Source: Nonomuraea typhae (GTDB taxonomy: Bacteria > Actinomycetota > Actinomycetes > Streptosporangiales > Streptosporangiaceae). Taken from it: a stretch of DNA of 64,000 bases. Both the position numbers and the translations under genes were made by a program. Positions 17,621 through 26,345 of this stretch are shown here, piece by piece. Location of the stretch: positions 124,001-188,000 of the forward strand of contig NZ_VRLV01000020.1 of assembly GCF_009760925.1 (NCBI RefSeq). Reading direction: 5' to 3'. The notes beneath the pieces are model-generated. The model had not been told where the DNA came from. It searched no databases and saw only the letters and a list, made by a program, of their open reading frames with translations. Numbering within the stretch: the stretch's first letter is position 1; every line of letters begins with the position of its first letter.

Positions 17621-18808
17621 ATGAACGAGATCAGGCGTGCCCGTCTCGCCGTCACCGTGATCTTCGCCGTCCATGGCGCCGGCCTGGGAGCCTTCGCCAC
17701 GCGGATCCCGTGGATCCAGGACCGGCTCGAGCTCGGCCCCGCCGCGCTCGGCGCCGCGCTGGTGGCGCCGGCGATCTCGGCCTGCTTCGCGATGCCCATG
17801 GCCGGACGCGTCATGCGCCGCCTCGGCAGCCGCCGCGCCCTGCTCGTCATGACCGTGGCGCTGAGCCTCACCGTCGTCCTGCCCGTCATGGCCCCCTCTC
17901 TGCCTCTGCTGTGGGTGGCCCTGCTCACGTACGGCGCGGCCGGCGGCATCACCGACGTCGCCATGAACGCCAACGGCGTCGGGGTCGAGCAGCGTGCCGG
18001 CCGCTCCATCATGTCCGGTCTCCATGGGGCGTGGAGCGCGGGCGGGCTGATCGGATCGGGCCTGGGAGCCCTGGCGGCCGCCGCCGCTCTGGACGCGCGC
18101 CTCCATCTGGGGCTGATGGCGGTCCTCCTGATCCTGGTGGCGGCGCTGAGCTGCCGCCACCTCCTGGACGTGGGAGCAGGCGGCGGCTCGGCGGTGGCGG
18201 CGCGCGGCGGATTCGCCTGGCCGGCTCGGGCGGTCGTCGCGATCGGCCTGGTCGGCTTCTGCGCCCAGTTCGCGCAGGGCGCGGCCGGCAACTGGAGCGC
18301 CATCTACCTGGAGGACATCGCCGGCGCCTCGCCGGGGATCGCGGCCGCGAGCTTCACGGCGTTCAGCTTCACGATGGGGGCGGCGCGCGTGTGCGGCGAC
18401 CTGGTGGTCAGGCGCTGGGGACCGGTCCGCACGGTGCGCGGCTGCGGGATCGTCTCGGTGGCCGGCGGCGTGCTCATCGTGATCGGCCGCGACCCGGTGC
18501 CGGTCATCGCCGGTTTCGCGCTGCTGGGCGTCGGCATCGCCGTCATCGTCCCGCTGGCCTTCGCCACGGCGGGCCGGCGCGGCGAGGATCCCAACACGTC
18601 GATCGCGAGCGTGGCGACCGTCACGTACCTGTCCAATCTCATCGCGCCGGCCGCGGTCGGCGCGATCGCCGGGATCACGTCGCTGCCGGTGGCCTTCATC
18701 CTGATCACGGTGCTGGGGGGCTGCGTGGCCGCAGGCGCCTCGGCGTTCCGCGCCCCGGTCGCCGCACGGCCTCAGGCCCTGACCTCAAGAGAGGGGAAGA
18801 GCGGGTGA
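17621..18808 (+). CDS. MFS transporter (YbjJ-like)
   Basis: A 395-residue inner-membrane protein with about 12 hydrophobic segments. It has an MFS loop 2-3 signature (MAGRVMRRLGSRRALL) and a central segment MNANGVGVEQRAGRSIMSGLHGAWSAGG typical of YbjJ-like major facilitators. ATG at 17621 is the only sensible start. Its stop overlaps the next ROK gene by 4 bp (GTGA), so the two are co-translated. It lies immediately upstream of the biosynthetic-looking cluster at 19.9-29.6 kb and may be its exporter, though it could equally serve sugar uptake or export linked to the ROK genes. Confidence 0.92.
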   Translation: MNEIRRARLAVTVIFAVHGAGLGAFATRIPWIQDRLELGPAALGAALVAPAISACFAMPMAGRVMRRLGSRRALLVMTVALSLTVVLPVMAPSLPLLWVALLTYGAAGGITDVAMNANGVGVEQRAGRSIMSGLHGAWSAGGLIGSGLGALAAAAALDARLHLGLMAVLLILVAALSCRHLLDVGAGGGSAVAARGGFAWPARAVVAIGLVGFCAQFAQGAAGNWSAIYLEDIAGASPGIAAASFTAFSFTMGAARVCGDLVVRRWGPVRTVRGCGIVSVAGGVLIVIGRDPVPVIAGFALLGVGIAVIVPLAFATAGRRGEDPNTSIASVATVTYLSNLIAPAAVGAIAGITSLPVAFILITVLGGCVAAGASAFRAPVAARPQALTSREGKSG

Positions 18809-19851
18809 GAGAGGTGGCGTCGGCTCAGGAGAGGATACGGCGCGGCAATCTCGCCGCCGTGCTCAAGCACGTGCATCTGCAGGGGTCGGCCACCCGCGCC
18901 ATCCTGGCGGACCGGCTCCACCTCAATCGCAGCACGATCCTCACGCTGACCGGGGAGCTCACGCAAGCCGGCCTGGTGCGCGAGGAGACTCCCCGCCGCC
19001 GCGCGTCGCGAGCGGGCCGGCCGTCCTTCGTCGTGCTCCCGGGCTCCGGCGCGTACGTGCTGGCCTTCGACCTGCGCCCGGACGGCCTGTCCGCGGCCCG
19101 GGTGGCGCTCGGGGGCCGGGTGCTCGAGCGCCGCGAGGTCGCGATCGACAGCCGCGCCGAGGCCACGGCATGGCAGATCGTCCGGGTCGGCTCGGCTCTC
19201 GTGCGCGAAGCGAGCCGGGGAAGCGTCTGCGTGGGCGCCGGGGTCTCGGTCCCGCCGCCCGCGCGCGCGGTGGCCGGGGCCGGCGCCGCGGCCCGCGAGA
19301 ACCTGCTGGGCGCGGTCCGGGCGGCGCGCCGGGCCGAGCCGTACCGGAACCGGCCCTTTCTGATCGGCCACGACGTCAACCTCGCGGTGACCGCCGAGCA
19401 CAGGCGCGGCGCCGGGATCGGCCGCCAGAATCTCATCTACCTGCAGAGCAGGGACGGGCTTCGCGGCGGGGTCGTGATCGGCGGGGCCCCGATCGGAGGC
19501 GACGAGGGGTACGGGGTCGACCTCGGCCATCTGATCGTCACCCCTGACGGGCACGCCTGCCGCTGCGGCTCACGTGGCTGCCTCGAAGCCGAGCTGGGCC
19601 GCGGCGACGGGACATCGGCCCGGCGCGTGCTGGAGGCCGGGCTGGCGAAGCTGCGCGTGCTCTTCGCGCCGGAGCTGATCGTCTTCGGAGGGAGCCTGCG
19701 CGCGCTCAACACCCCGCCGGCCGGCCGATGCCACGGGATCCAGCTCGTCAACGCGGCGCTGGGTGACGACGCCATTCTGGTCGGCACCGCGGAACTGGCC
19801 TTTTCCGCACTGCTCGCGGACCCGATTGGAGTGATCGATAACCTGCCGTAA
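18805..19851 (+). CDS. ROK-family protein, shortened
   Basis: A 348-residue ROK protein starting at GTG 18805 (AGGGGAAG upstream; 4-bp overlap with the MFS stop). An N-terminal winged helix (residues about 10-60) precedes a ROK domain with an intact zinc cluster CRCGSRGCLEAE and the histidine in VDLGHLIV. After the zinc motif the usual roughly 100-residue segment is shortened: only about 25 residues separate CLEAE from LFAPELIVFGGSL. This internal contraction leaves it about 50 residues shorter than its neighbour ROK protein. Plausible role: sugar-responsive control of the exporter and of the cluster starting 83 bp downstream. Confidence 0.88.
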   Translation: MREVASAQERIRRGNLAAVLKHVHLQGSATRAILADRLHLNRSTILTLTGELTQAGLVREETPRRRASRAGRPSFVVLPGSGAYVLAFDLRPDGLSAARVALGGRVLERREVAIDSRAEATAWQIVRVGSALVREASRGSVCVGAGVSVPPPARAVAGAGAAARENLLGAVRAARRAEPYRNRPFLIGHDVNLAVTAEHRRGAGIGRQNLIYLQSRDGLRGGVVIGGAPIGGDEGYGVDLGHLIVTPDGHACRCGSRGCLEAELGRGDGTSARRVLEAGLAKLRVLFAPELIVFGGSLRALNTPPAGRCHGIQLVNAALGDDAILVGTAELAFSALLADPIGVIDNLP

Positions 19852-19877
19852 ACAGTTGAAAATTTTGGTTCGGCTTC

Positions 19878-19907
19878 TTGACAGTCATGAGTCTGGACTC
19901 ACATGAT
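19878..19907 (+). promoter_or_regulatory. Candidate promoter and operator of the biosynthetic cluster
   Basis: TTGACA at 19878-19883 and CATGAT at 19902-19907 with an 18-bp spacer resemble a sigma-70-type promoter. The spacer contains the dyad TGAGT-CTGG-ACTCA at 19888-19901, a likely operator. The 83-bp gap is strikingly A/T-rich (AACAGTTGAAAATTTTGG) for this genome. Transcription would begin near 19914, leaving a short leader before the ATG at 19935. Confidence 0.55.
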
Positions 19908-19934
19908 TGTTGTCCGAGCCGACCTAAGGATCCC

Positions 19935-20948
19935 ATGGTGGTTTACACGGGTATCGCCTGGACGGGTGACGGCTACGAAATCAGCGTCATTGATCGGTCC
20001 GGCACGCGGAAAATGCCCGACCAACGATTCGGGGCCGCTGACCTGCTCGTTCTATTCGAGTACATCTTCGCACTCCAGAGCCCCACAGTGGTGGTGGACA
20101 GCAGTAACGGAATGCTGGACGGAACCATGCTGGCGGCCGGGCTCACGGTTTATCGGGCCGACCCCTGGACGCTGGGCGCCGCACCGGAATTCGGGTCGGT
20201 CAGCGCATTTTCCCTCGCCGAAACCGCGCGCGCGAACTTACCGAAACTGGTGCGCCTGGAATTAGCGTCGGGAAGTCTGACAGGCCGCCTCGCGGAAGTC
20301 GAAAAGGGAATTCTGGAAGCCAGGATTACCGAAAGGGAGTTGACCGAGGCCGGGCATTGCATAAGCCACGGCAGAAGGGACCTGCGCCGGATCGCGCTGA
20401 CCTTCGACGACGGCCCCCACCCCCTCTACACCGGGCAGGTGCTGGACACGCTCCAGCGCTACGGCATCCCCGCGACCTTCTTCTGCGTGGGGCTGCACGC
20501 CAGCGGCCTGCCCGGCCTGGTCACCCGCATCGGCGAGGCGGGTCACGAGCTGGGCAACCACACCTGGTCCCACGCCTTCCTCCCCGACCTGAGCAGGCGT
20601 CAGCTCGCCACCCAGGTCGAACGCACCGCCGAGTGCCTGACCGGGCGGGGGGCACGGTCGTGGTTCAGGCCGCCGTACGGCTCGCGCTCCTCGGTGATCC
20701 TTTCCTGGCTCGTGGGCCTGAAGCTCACCACCGTCCTGTGGGACGTCGAGCCCTTCGACTGGGCCATGCCCGGCGCCGGCGTGATCGCCGCCCGCGTCCT
20801 GGCCGACACGCGGCCGGGTTCCATCCTGCTGCTGCACGACGGCGGCGGCGACCGCTCCCAGACGGTCGCCGCGCTCCCCCAGATCATCGAGGGCCTGCTC
20901 AGCCAGGACTACGAATTCGTCACGGTCAGCAGCTTGACGACCGCCTAA
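19935..20948 (+). CDS. NodB-type polysaccharide deacetylase with unusual N-terminal domain
   Basis: A 337-residue first gene of the cluster. From residue about 150 it is a carbohydrate esterase family 4 domain: TFDDGPH (D158, D159), HTWSH (H209 and H213, metal), RPPYG (245-249), DVEPFDW (270) and LLLHDG (298-303). All five CE4 motifs are present, so a metal-dependent N- or O-deacetylase is expected. There is no signal peptide, so it probably acts inside the cell on a small N-acetyl sugar intermediate. Residues 1-140 are not a CE4 part; the GIAWTGDGYEISVIDRSG and VVVDSSNGMLDG stretches recall an RNase-H-like fold. ATG at 19935 follows AAGGA; base composition here is less GC-biased than its neighbours. 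Confidence 0.88.
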   Translation: MVVYTGIAWTGDGYEISVIDRSGTRKMPDQRFGAADLLVLFEYIFALQSPTVVVDSSNGMLDGTMLAAGLTVYRADPWTLGAAPEFGSVSAFSLAETARANLPKLVRLELASGSLTGRLAEVEKGILEARITERELTEAGHCISHGRRDLRRIALTFDDGPHPLYTGQVLDTLQRYGIPATFFCVGLHASGLPGLVTRIGEAGHELGNHTWSHAFLPDLSRRQLATQVERTAECLTGRGARSWFRPPYGSRSSVILSWLVGLKLTTVLWDVEPFDWAMPGAGVIAARVLADTRPGSILLLHDGGGDRSQTVAALPQIIEGLLSQDYEFVTVSSLTTA

Positions 20949-20961
20949 AAGGAGGCTTGCC

Positions 20962-21924
20962 TTGACCGGCCGTATGGACGAACAGATTCTCCACTCCGAA
21001 CCCGAGGTCGGGCCGAGCACGCTCCGGCGTATCGTCGCGGCCTGGCCACGGCGGGCGACGATCCGGACGGACATGGCCGGTTTCATGGAGCCCGCCCCCT
21101 ACGCGGAGGATCTCGACGACTACCCCGCGCACCTGATCCCGTTCGGCGGGCACCCGCGCTTCGCCGAAGCTCCCGAAGCCAAGCGCAGGCTGGTGAACAC
21201 CCTGGCCTGGCAGGCATTCAACGCGCGGGTGATCGCCGCGGAGGAGCACGTGGCGAATCCGACGTTCGAGATGCTCGCGCACGGGGTGTTTCCCGGTGTC
21301 GACCGGTATGAGGTCAAGGAGGCGATCCAGCAGTCGCACATCGACGAGGTCTGGCATACCTACATGCACATGACGGCGATGAAACGGACCGAGGAGGCCC
21401 GCGGCCTGACCACCGAACCCGACTACTCGCACCCGGTCACCAACCGGCGCCTTCACCGGCTGAGCGCCGAGCGCAGCGAGAAGTGGGAGCGCGACCTGCT
21501 GTTCCTGCTCTGGACGGTGGTCGGCGAGGTGAGCATCAACAACTTCCTCGAGCTGCTGGCGCGCGATCGCACGATCCAGCCGATGCACGCGCTGGTGGCC
21601 AGGCTTCACGCCAGGGACGAGGCCGCGCACGGGCCGATCCTGGCGGAGGTGATGAAGGACGTGTTCGTCCACCTGAACAAGGAGCAGCGGGAGCTGTTCA
21701 TCCGCACGCTGCCCGAGGCGATCGTGGCCTTCGGCGCCGAGGACTACAAGCTGTGGCCCGAGATCCTCTCCTTCGCCGGCGTCGGCCACGCCGACGAGAT
21801 CATCGCCGACACCCGGCGATCCTCGGACTCCGAGCTGCTGCTCACCGACTTCTCCACGGTGGAGCGGCTGGTCTGCGACCTCGAGATCGAAGACCGCGTC
21901 GACTACGACTTCGCCCGCCGATAA
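20962..21924 (+). CDS. AurF-type ferritin-like diiron oxygenase
   Basis: A 320-residue protein with the complete diiron ligand set of p-aminobenzoate N-oxygenase AurF. E94, E129, H132, E189, H216, E220 and H223 have exactly the spacing of the AurF ligands E101, E136, H139, E196, H223, E227 and H230 (offset 7). Key stretches are AAEEHVANP, HIDEVWHTYMH, GEVSINNF and HARDEAAHG. AurF-family enzymes oxidise aromatic or other primary amines stepwise to hydroxylamine, nitroso or nitro groups; others hydroxylate carbon. TTG at 20962 is chosen because AGGAGG lies 6 nt upstream; ATG at 20974 is an alternative. No dedicated reductase gene is visible nearby. Confidence 0.88.
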   Translation: MTGRMDEQILHSEPEVGPSTLRRIVAAWPRRATIRTDMAGFMEPAPYAEDLDDYPAHLIPFGGHPRFAEAPEAKRRLVNTLAWQAFNARVIAAEEHVANPTFEMLAHGVFPGVDRYEVKEAIQQSHIDEVWHTYMHMTAMKRTEEARGLTTEPDYSHPVTNRRLHRLSAERSEKWERDLLFLLWTVVGEVSINNFLELLARDRTIQPMHALVARLHARDEAAHGPILAEVMKDVFVHLNKEQRELFIRTLPEAIVAFGAEDYKLWPEILSFAGVGHADEIIADTRRSSDSELLLTDFSTVERLVCDLEIEDRVDYDFARR

Positions 21925-21947
21925 GCCTTCGCACGGGGGACAGCTTC

Positions 21948-22496
21948 ATGATTCTCACCGGTCCGGAGATCATCGAAGCGTCGGCCGACGGCCGTATCGC
22001 GATCTCTCCGTTCCATGCCGACCAGGTCAATCCCAACAGCTACAACGTCTGCCTGGGCGACAGCCTCGTCACCTATTCCGGCGACGTCATCGACCCCTAT
22101 CTGCCCAATCCCACCGAGACCATCACGATGGACGGCGGCGGCCACGTGCTCCGGCCCGACCAGCTCTACCTCGGTCACACGATCGAGAGGATCGGCTCCG
22201 ACGTCTACGTCCCGCTCCTGTTCGGGCGCTCGTCCGTGGGGCGGCTGGGCCTGTTCGTCGAGATCACCGCGCCCATCGGCGACATCGGCTTCCACGGGCA
22301 GTGGACGCTGATGCTCTCCCCCGTCCGCCCGCTGAAGGTCTATCCCGGGATGAAGATCGGGCAGATCATGTTCTTCGTGTCCGTCGGCGAGATCGATCTG
22401 TACACCGGCAAGTACCAGAGCTCCCAAGGCCCTCAGGAGTCGCGCTACTGGCGCGACAGGGGCGCCCGCGCGACCACGCAGGTGGCCGCGCTGTGA
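21948..22496 (+). CDS. dCTP deaminase/dUTPase-like protein 1 (catalytic Glu replaced)
   Basis: A 182-residue member of the Dcd/trimeric dUTPase superfamily (E. coli Dcd is 193). The substrate-binding stretch GRSSVGRLG (R94, S95, S96, R99) and GDIGFHG (D112) match Dcd R110, S111, S112, R115 and D128. The Dcd general base E138 falls on M122 (WTLMLSPV). On its own it should therefore not deaminate like Dcd. ATG at 21948 follows GGGGGA. It overlaps the second Dcd-like gene by 4 bp, which keeps the glutamate but loses the other residues, suggesting a mixed complex. Alternative: a nucleotide-binding scaffold or a different reaction on a pyrimidine nucleotide. Confidence 0.86.
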   Translation: MILTGPEIIEASADGRIAISPFHADQVNPNSYNVCLGDSLVTYSGDVIDPYLPNPTETITMDGGGHVLRPDQLYLGHTIERIGSDVYVPLLFGRSSVGRLGLFVEITAPIGDIGFHGQWTLMLSPVRPLKVYPGMKIGQIMFFVSVGEIDLYTGKYQSSQGPQESRYWRDRGARATTQVAAL

Positions 22497-23017
22497 TCCT
22501 CACCCGGCGGGCCATCGTCTTCGCCGTCGAGCGCGGCGACATCGTCATCGAGCCCTTCCACCCCGAGCGGGTCTCCCCCAACGCCTACGACTGGCGTCTC
22601 GGCGACCACCTTCGCATGTGCGACGCCGAACTGGACGCGGCGGTGCCCGTGGAGTTCACCGAGCTGGCCATTCCGCCCGAAGGGCTGGTCCTGCTGCCCG
22701 GCAGGCTCTACCTCGGGTTCACCCATGAGCGCACGCACACGGAGAGATTCGCACAGATGATCAACGGCGACCGTTCCGTGGGCGCGCTGGGAATATGGGT
22801 GCACGTCTCGGCCCCGCTCGGGCACATGGGGCACGCCATTCAGTGGACCCTGGAGATCAGGGTCGCCCGGCCCGTCCGCGTCTATCCGCGGATGACCTTC
22901 GGGAAGATCATCTTCATCGCCGGGTTCGGCCGGCAGGCGAGCTACCAGCAGATGGGGCTGAAGTACACGCGGACCACCGGCATCGACCACTCCCGTCTGC
23001 ACGAGGAGTTCAATTGA
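22493..23017 (+). CDS. dCTP deaminase/dUTPase-like protein 2 (catalytic Glu kept, binding residues lost)
   Basis: A 174-residue paralogue of the preceding gene, starting at GTG 22493 (GTGA overlap). Both begin MILT and share the SPF/EPFH...NxYxxxLGD layout. At the active site it reads NGDRSVGALG, so Dcd R110, S111 and R115 become D93, R94 and A98. D128 becomes H111 (GHMGHA), whereas the general-base glutamate is kept as E121 (WTLEIRV). This is the mirror image of its partner. Dcd active sites form at trimer interfaces, so a heteromer could rebuild a full site. It ends TTGA, overlapping the glycosyltransferase start by 4 bp. Confidence 0.85.
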   Translation: MILTRRAIVFAVERGDIVIEPFHPERVSPNAYDWRLGDHLRMCDAELDAAVPVEFTELAIPPEGLVLLPGRLYLGFTHERTHTERFAQMINGDRSVGALGIWVHVSAPLGHMGHAIQWTLEIRVARPVRVYPRMTFGKIIFIAGFGRQASYQQMGLKYTRTTGIDHSRLHEEFN

Positions 23018-24096
23018 CCATCCTCACCGGAGTCGACCTGCCGCTGGGCAGCCGGGGCGGCAGCGTCGAACTCCTCCGGGACCTGTACCTGGATCCCGCC
23101 GCTCCGCTGAAGGCCGACGCGTTCATGCTGACCGGCGGGGGCCGCGCTCAGCCCGACGGCCCGATCCTGCTCGACGTCGCCGGCAAACAGCTCGCCGGAG
23201 AGGGCTTCTGGGCCTACGTCAAGGATCTGGCCCGCGCCATCGAGCGCCGCTTCCCGCAGGACCGCTACGACCTCCTCCACCTGCAGCACCTGGCCTTCGG
23301 CGCGACCCCCGCACTCCTGCGCGCCTTCCCCGGCCATCCGCGCCTGGCACTCGTCCACGGGACCGACCTCATCTTCGCCGCCGACCACCCCACCCAGCTC
23401 CAGGTCCTGCGGGACAGCGCCCGCGCCGCCGACGCGATCGTGGTGCCCACGGCCGCGATGGCGGACCACCTGCGGCGCCTGGTGAACGTCGAAGCCGGCC
23501 GCATCGTCCACATCCCCTGGGGCGTTCCCGACCGCCTGCTCACCAGCCCGCCGCCACGAGGCGACCGGGCGGACGGCGAGGCCCTCCGGCTCCTGTACGC
23601 CGGCCGACTCGCCGCGGAGAAGGCGCCCCTGCCCCTGCTGCGGACGCTGGCGGACATGGACGGCGTCGTGCTGAGCGTCGCCGCGCCCGCCGCCGAGTAC
23701 GCCGCGCTGGCGGCACGCGCCGACCTGTCGCGGGTGCGCTACCTGGGCTGGCTGCCCCGCCCGTCCCTGTGGGAGAACTTCGCCGGGCACGACCTGCTGA
23801 TCGTGCCCTCGACCAGGCTGGAGGCGTTCGGCCTGGTCGCCGTCGAGGCGCAGGCGTGCGGCCTGCCCGTCCTGTACCGGCCGGTCCCCGGCCTGGTGGA
23901 GGTGCTCGGCGAGTCCGCCATCGCGGTCGAGGCGTCCGGCTCCGTGCGGGCCGCGGCCGCCGCCGTCGCCCGGCTGCGCCGCGATCCCGGCGAACTGCGC
24001 CACTACCGCGGCGCCGGCCTCGCCAACGCGGCCCGCTTCCCTCTGTCCGGTACGGCACGCCGCCTCCACCGGCTTTCGAGAGAGCTGATCGGATGA
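23014..24096 (+). CDS. GT4-family glycosyltransferase
   Basis: A 360-residue GT-B fold retaining glycosyltransferase. N-terminal features include LLHLQHLAFG and LVHGTDL; the nucleotide-sugar half has LLYAGRLAAEKAP and VPSTRLEAFGLVAVEA, the E-x7-E motif of the family, then QACGLPVLYRPV. TTG at 23014 is the start: AGGAG lies 5-6 nt upstream and it overlaps the previous stop (TTGA). It is soluble with no membrane segment. In the cluster it would attach a sugar, from an NDP-sugar donor, to the pyrimidine- or amine-containing core. Donor and acceptor cannot be read from sequence. Confidence 0.92.
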   Translation: MTILTGVDLPLGSRGGSVELLRDLYLDPAAPLKADAFMLTGGGRAQPDGPILLDVAGKQLAGEGFWAYVKDLARAIERRFPQDRYDLLHLQHLAFGATPALLRAFPGHPRLALVHGTDLIFAADHPTQLQVLRDSARAADAIVVPTAAMADHLRRLVNVEAGRIVHIPWGVPDRLLTSPPPRGDRADGEALRLLYAGRLAAEKAPLPLLRTLADMDGVVLSVAAPAAEYAALAARADLSRVRYLGWLPRPSLWENFAGHDLLIVPSTRLEAFGLVAVEAQACGLPVLYRPVPGLVEVLGESAIAVEASGSVRAAAAAVARLRRDPGELRHYRGAGLANAARFPLSGTARRLHRLSRELIG

Positions 24097-24914
24097 CCGC
24101 GCGCCCGCCCCGGCTGATCGCCACCGACCTCGACGGGACCCTGGTGCGCAGCGACGGGACGATCTCCGCCCGCACCCTGGCGGCCGTCGAGCGGGTTCTG
24201 CGGTCAGGGGCCGAACTGGTCTTCGTGACCGGCCGGCCACCTCGCAAGATGGACGACATCGGCCTGCTCTTCGGATCCTGCGGCACGGCGATCTGCTCCA
24301 ACGGCGCCCTGGTCCACGACCTCGGCACCCGCCGTCCGGTCGCCGAGTACCCCATCGAGCCCGCGATCCTGGCCGAGGCCGCCCTGCGGCTGCGCGCCGC
24401 CGTACCGGAGATCGGGCTGGCCGTCGAGTACGCCACCGAGCTGGCCGGTGACGCGCTGTACGAGCCGTGGGAGTGGGACGCCGACGTCACCCTCCAGCGG
24501 CTCCCGGACGCGGCGCTCCTGGCCAGGCCCGCGCCCAAGCTGCTCGGCCGCCACCCTCGGCTGACGGCCGACCAGCTGCTGGATCTGGCCGCGCCGCACC
24601 TCGGCGACATCCTCACCGTCTACCACTCCAACGGCCTGCGGCTGGTCGAAGCCGTCGCCAAGGGCGTCAGCAAGGCCGCGGCGCTCACCCGCCTCGCCGC
24701 CGAGCGCGGCCTGTCCGCCGCGGACGTCGTGGCCTTCGGTGACATGCCCAACGACCTGCCCATGCTGAGCTGGTCCGGCCGCTCGTACGGCGTGGCCAAC
24801 GCCCATCCCCGCGTACTCGGCGCGGTCGACCAGGTCATCGACGGCAACGACGACGACGGGGTCGCGAAGATCCTGGAACAGCTCTTCCCCATCGCGAGCA
24901 GCCCTACCGGATAA
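24093..24914 (+). CDS. HAD-superfamily phosphatase (Cof type)
   Basis: A 273-residue phosphatase with motif I ATDLDGTLV (D12 nucleophile, D14), motif II in FVTGRPP, the lysine in EAVAKGVSK and motif IV GDMPNDLPML; the large C2 cap of the Cof/sucrose-phosphatase type lies between. It overlaps the glycosyltransferase by 4 bp (ATGA). Pairing with a GT suggests a two-step glycosyl transfer and dephosphorylation, as for sucrose- or trehalose-phosphate pathways, or removal of a protective phosphate from the product. Substrate unknown. Confidence 0.91.
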   Translation: MTARPPRLIATDLDGTLVRSDGTISARTLAAVERVLRSGAELVFVTGRPPRKMDDIGLLFGSCGTAICSNGALVHDLGTRRPVAEYPIEPAILAEAALRLRAAVPEIGLAVEYATELAGDALYEPWEWDADVTLQRLPDAALLARPAPKLLGRHPRLTADQLLDLAAPHLGDILTVYHSNGLRLVEAVAKGVSKAAALTRLAAERGLSAADVVAFGDMPNDLPMLSWSGRSYGVANAHPRVLGAVDQVIDGNDDDGVAKILEQLFPIASSPTG

Positions 24915-24924
24915 GGAGCAAGCA

Positions 24925-26345
24925 GTGAGCGAGCTCGACCGCCTGGTGTATTCCTGCATGCTTCCCGGTGTCACCGGCACCGCCCTGCCTCCGTGGGTGC
25001 GCCGGGGGCTGGAGGCCGGGTTCCCCGGGGTCACGATCTTCCCCGGGCCGCATCTGCGTGATCCCGCCACGATCTCGGATCTGGCGGCAGCCGTACACGA
25101 ACACGATCCCCACATGCTGGTCTCCCTCGATGAGGAGGGCGGCGACGTCACCCGCCTGGAGTACGGCGCGGGCAGCTCCTATCCGGGCAACCTGGCGCTC
25201 GGCGTCGTCGACGACCCCGCCCTGACCCGGCGGGTCGCGCTGGCGATGGCCGGGGATCTGCTGGCGCACGGCGTGAACTACAACCTCGCGCCGTCGGTCG
25301 ACGTCAACAGCGATCCCGGCAACCCCGTCATCGGCGTGCGCTCGTTCGGGGCGCGACCGGATCTGGTCGCCGTGCACGGCGCCGCGTTCATCGACGCCAT
25401 GCAGGAGGCCGGGGTCGCCGCGGCCGCCAAGCACTTCCCCGGCCACGGCGACACCACCGCCGATCCCCACCACAGCCTGCCCGTGGTCACCTGCCCGGCC
25501 GGGACGCTGCGCCGGCGGGAACTGACGCCCTTCGCCGCCGCGGCGGCCGCGGCCAGCGTCATGATCGCCCACGTCGTCTACAGCGCACTCGATCCGAAGC
25601 AGCCGGCGACGCTGAGCCGCAGGGCGCTGCGCGAGGTGCTGAGAGACGAGCTCGGCTACCGGGGCGTCGCGCTCAGCACCGCGGTCGCGATCGAAGCGGG
25701 CAACGGGCCGGAGCAGGCGGTGGCCGCGGCCGTGACGACACTGGCGGCCGGAGCCGACCTGGTGCTGCTCGGGCCCGGCGTGGACGAGGAGCTCTACACG
25801 CGGATCCACGCGGCCGTCGCCGGCGCGATCGAGCACGGCGTCCTGGCGATCGAGGAGTCTGCGGAGCGGGTCGGCCTCATGCGGCGGCGCTACGCGGTGC
25901 GGGCCGCCGCCGTCGCCGCGGATCCCGGCCCCGTCGGAGGGGAGGCGGCGCGGCGCGCGGTTCGCGGGCATGGCGCGGTCGTCCTGCCCGGACCCGCGGC
26001 CGTGGCCGAAGTGCGCGCGGAAGCGCACTCGATCGTGGGGGAGGCCGCCTGGAGCATGGCCGAGGCCCTGGACGCGCGCTCCCTGCTGGGTCGCGCCGAG
26101 CAGATCCACGGCCCCGCGGACCCCCTCCCGCCCGCCGGCGGCCCGCTGGTGATCGTGGTGCGCGACGCCTACCGCATCCCGTGGATGCGGGAATGGACGC
26201 TCAAGGCCCTGGCCGATCGGCCCGGCGCGATCCTCGTGGCCATCGGCATGCCCGACGACGCGGGCCTGACCTCGGGCGCCTGCATCACCACCTTCGGCGC
26301 GGGCCGGGTCAACCTCCAGGCGGCGGCGGACCTGCTGGCCGGACC

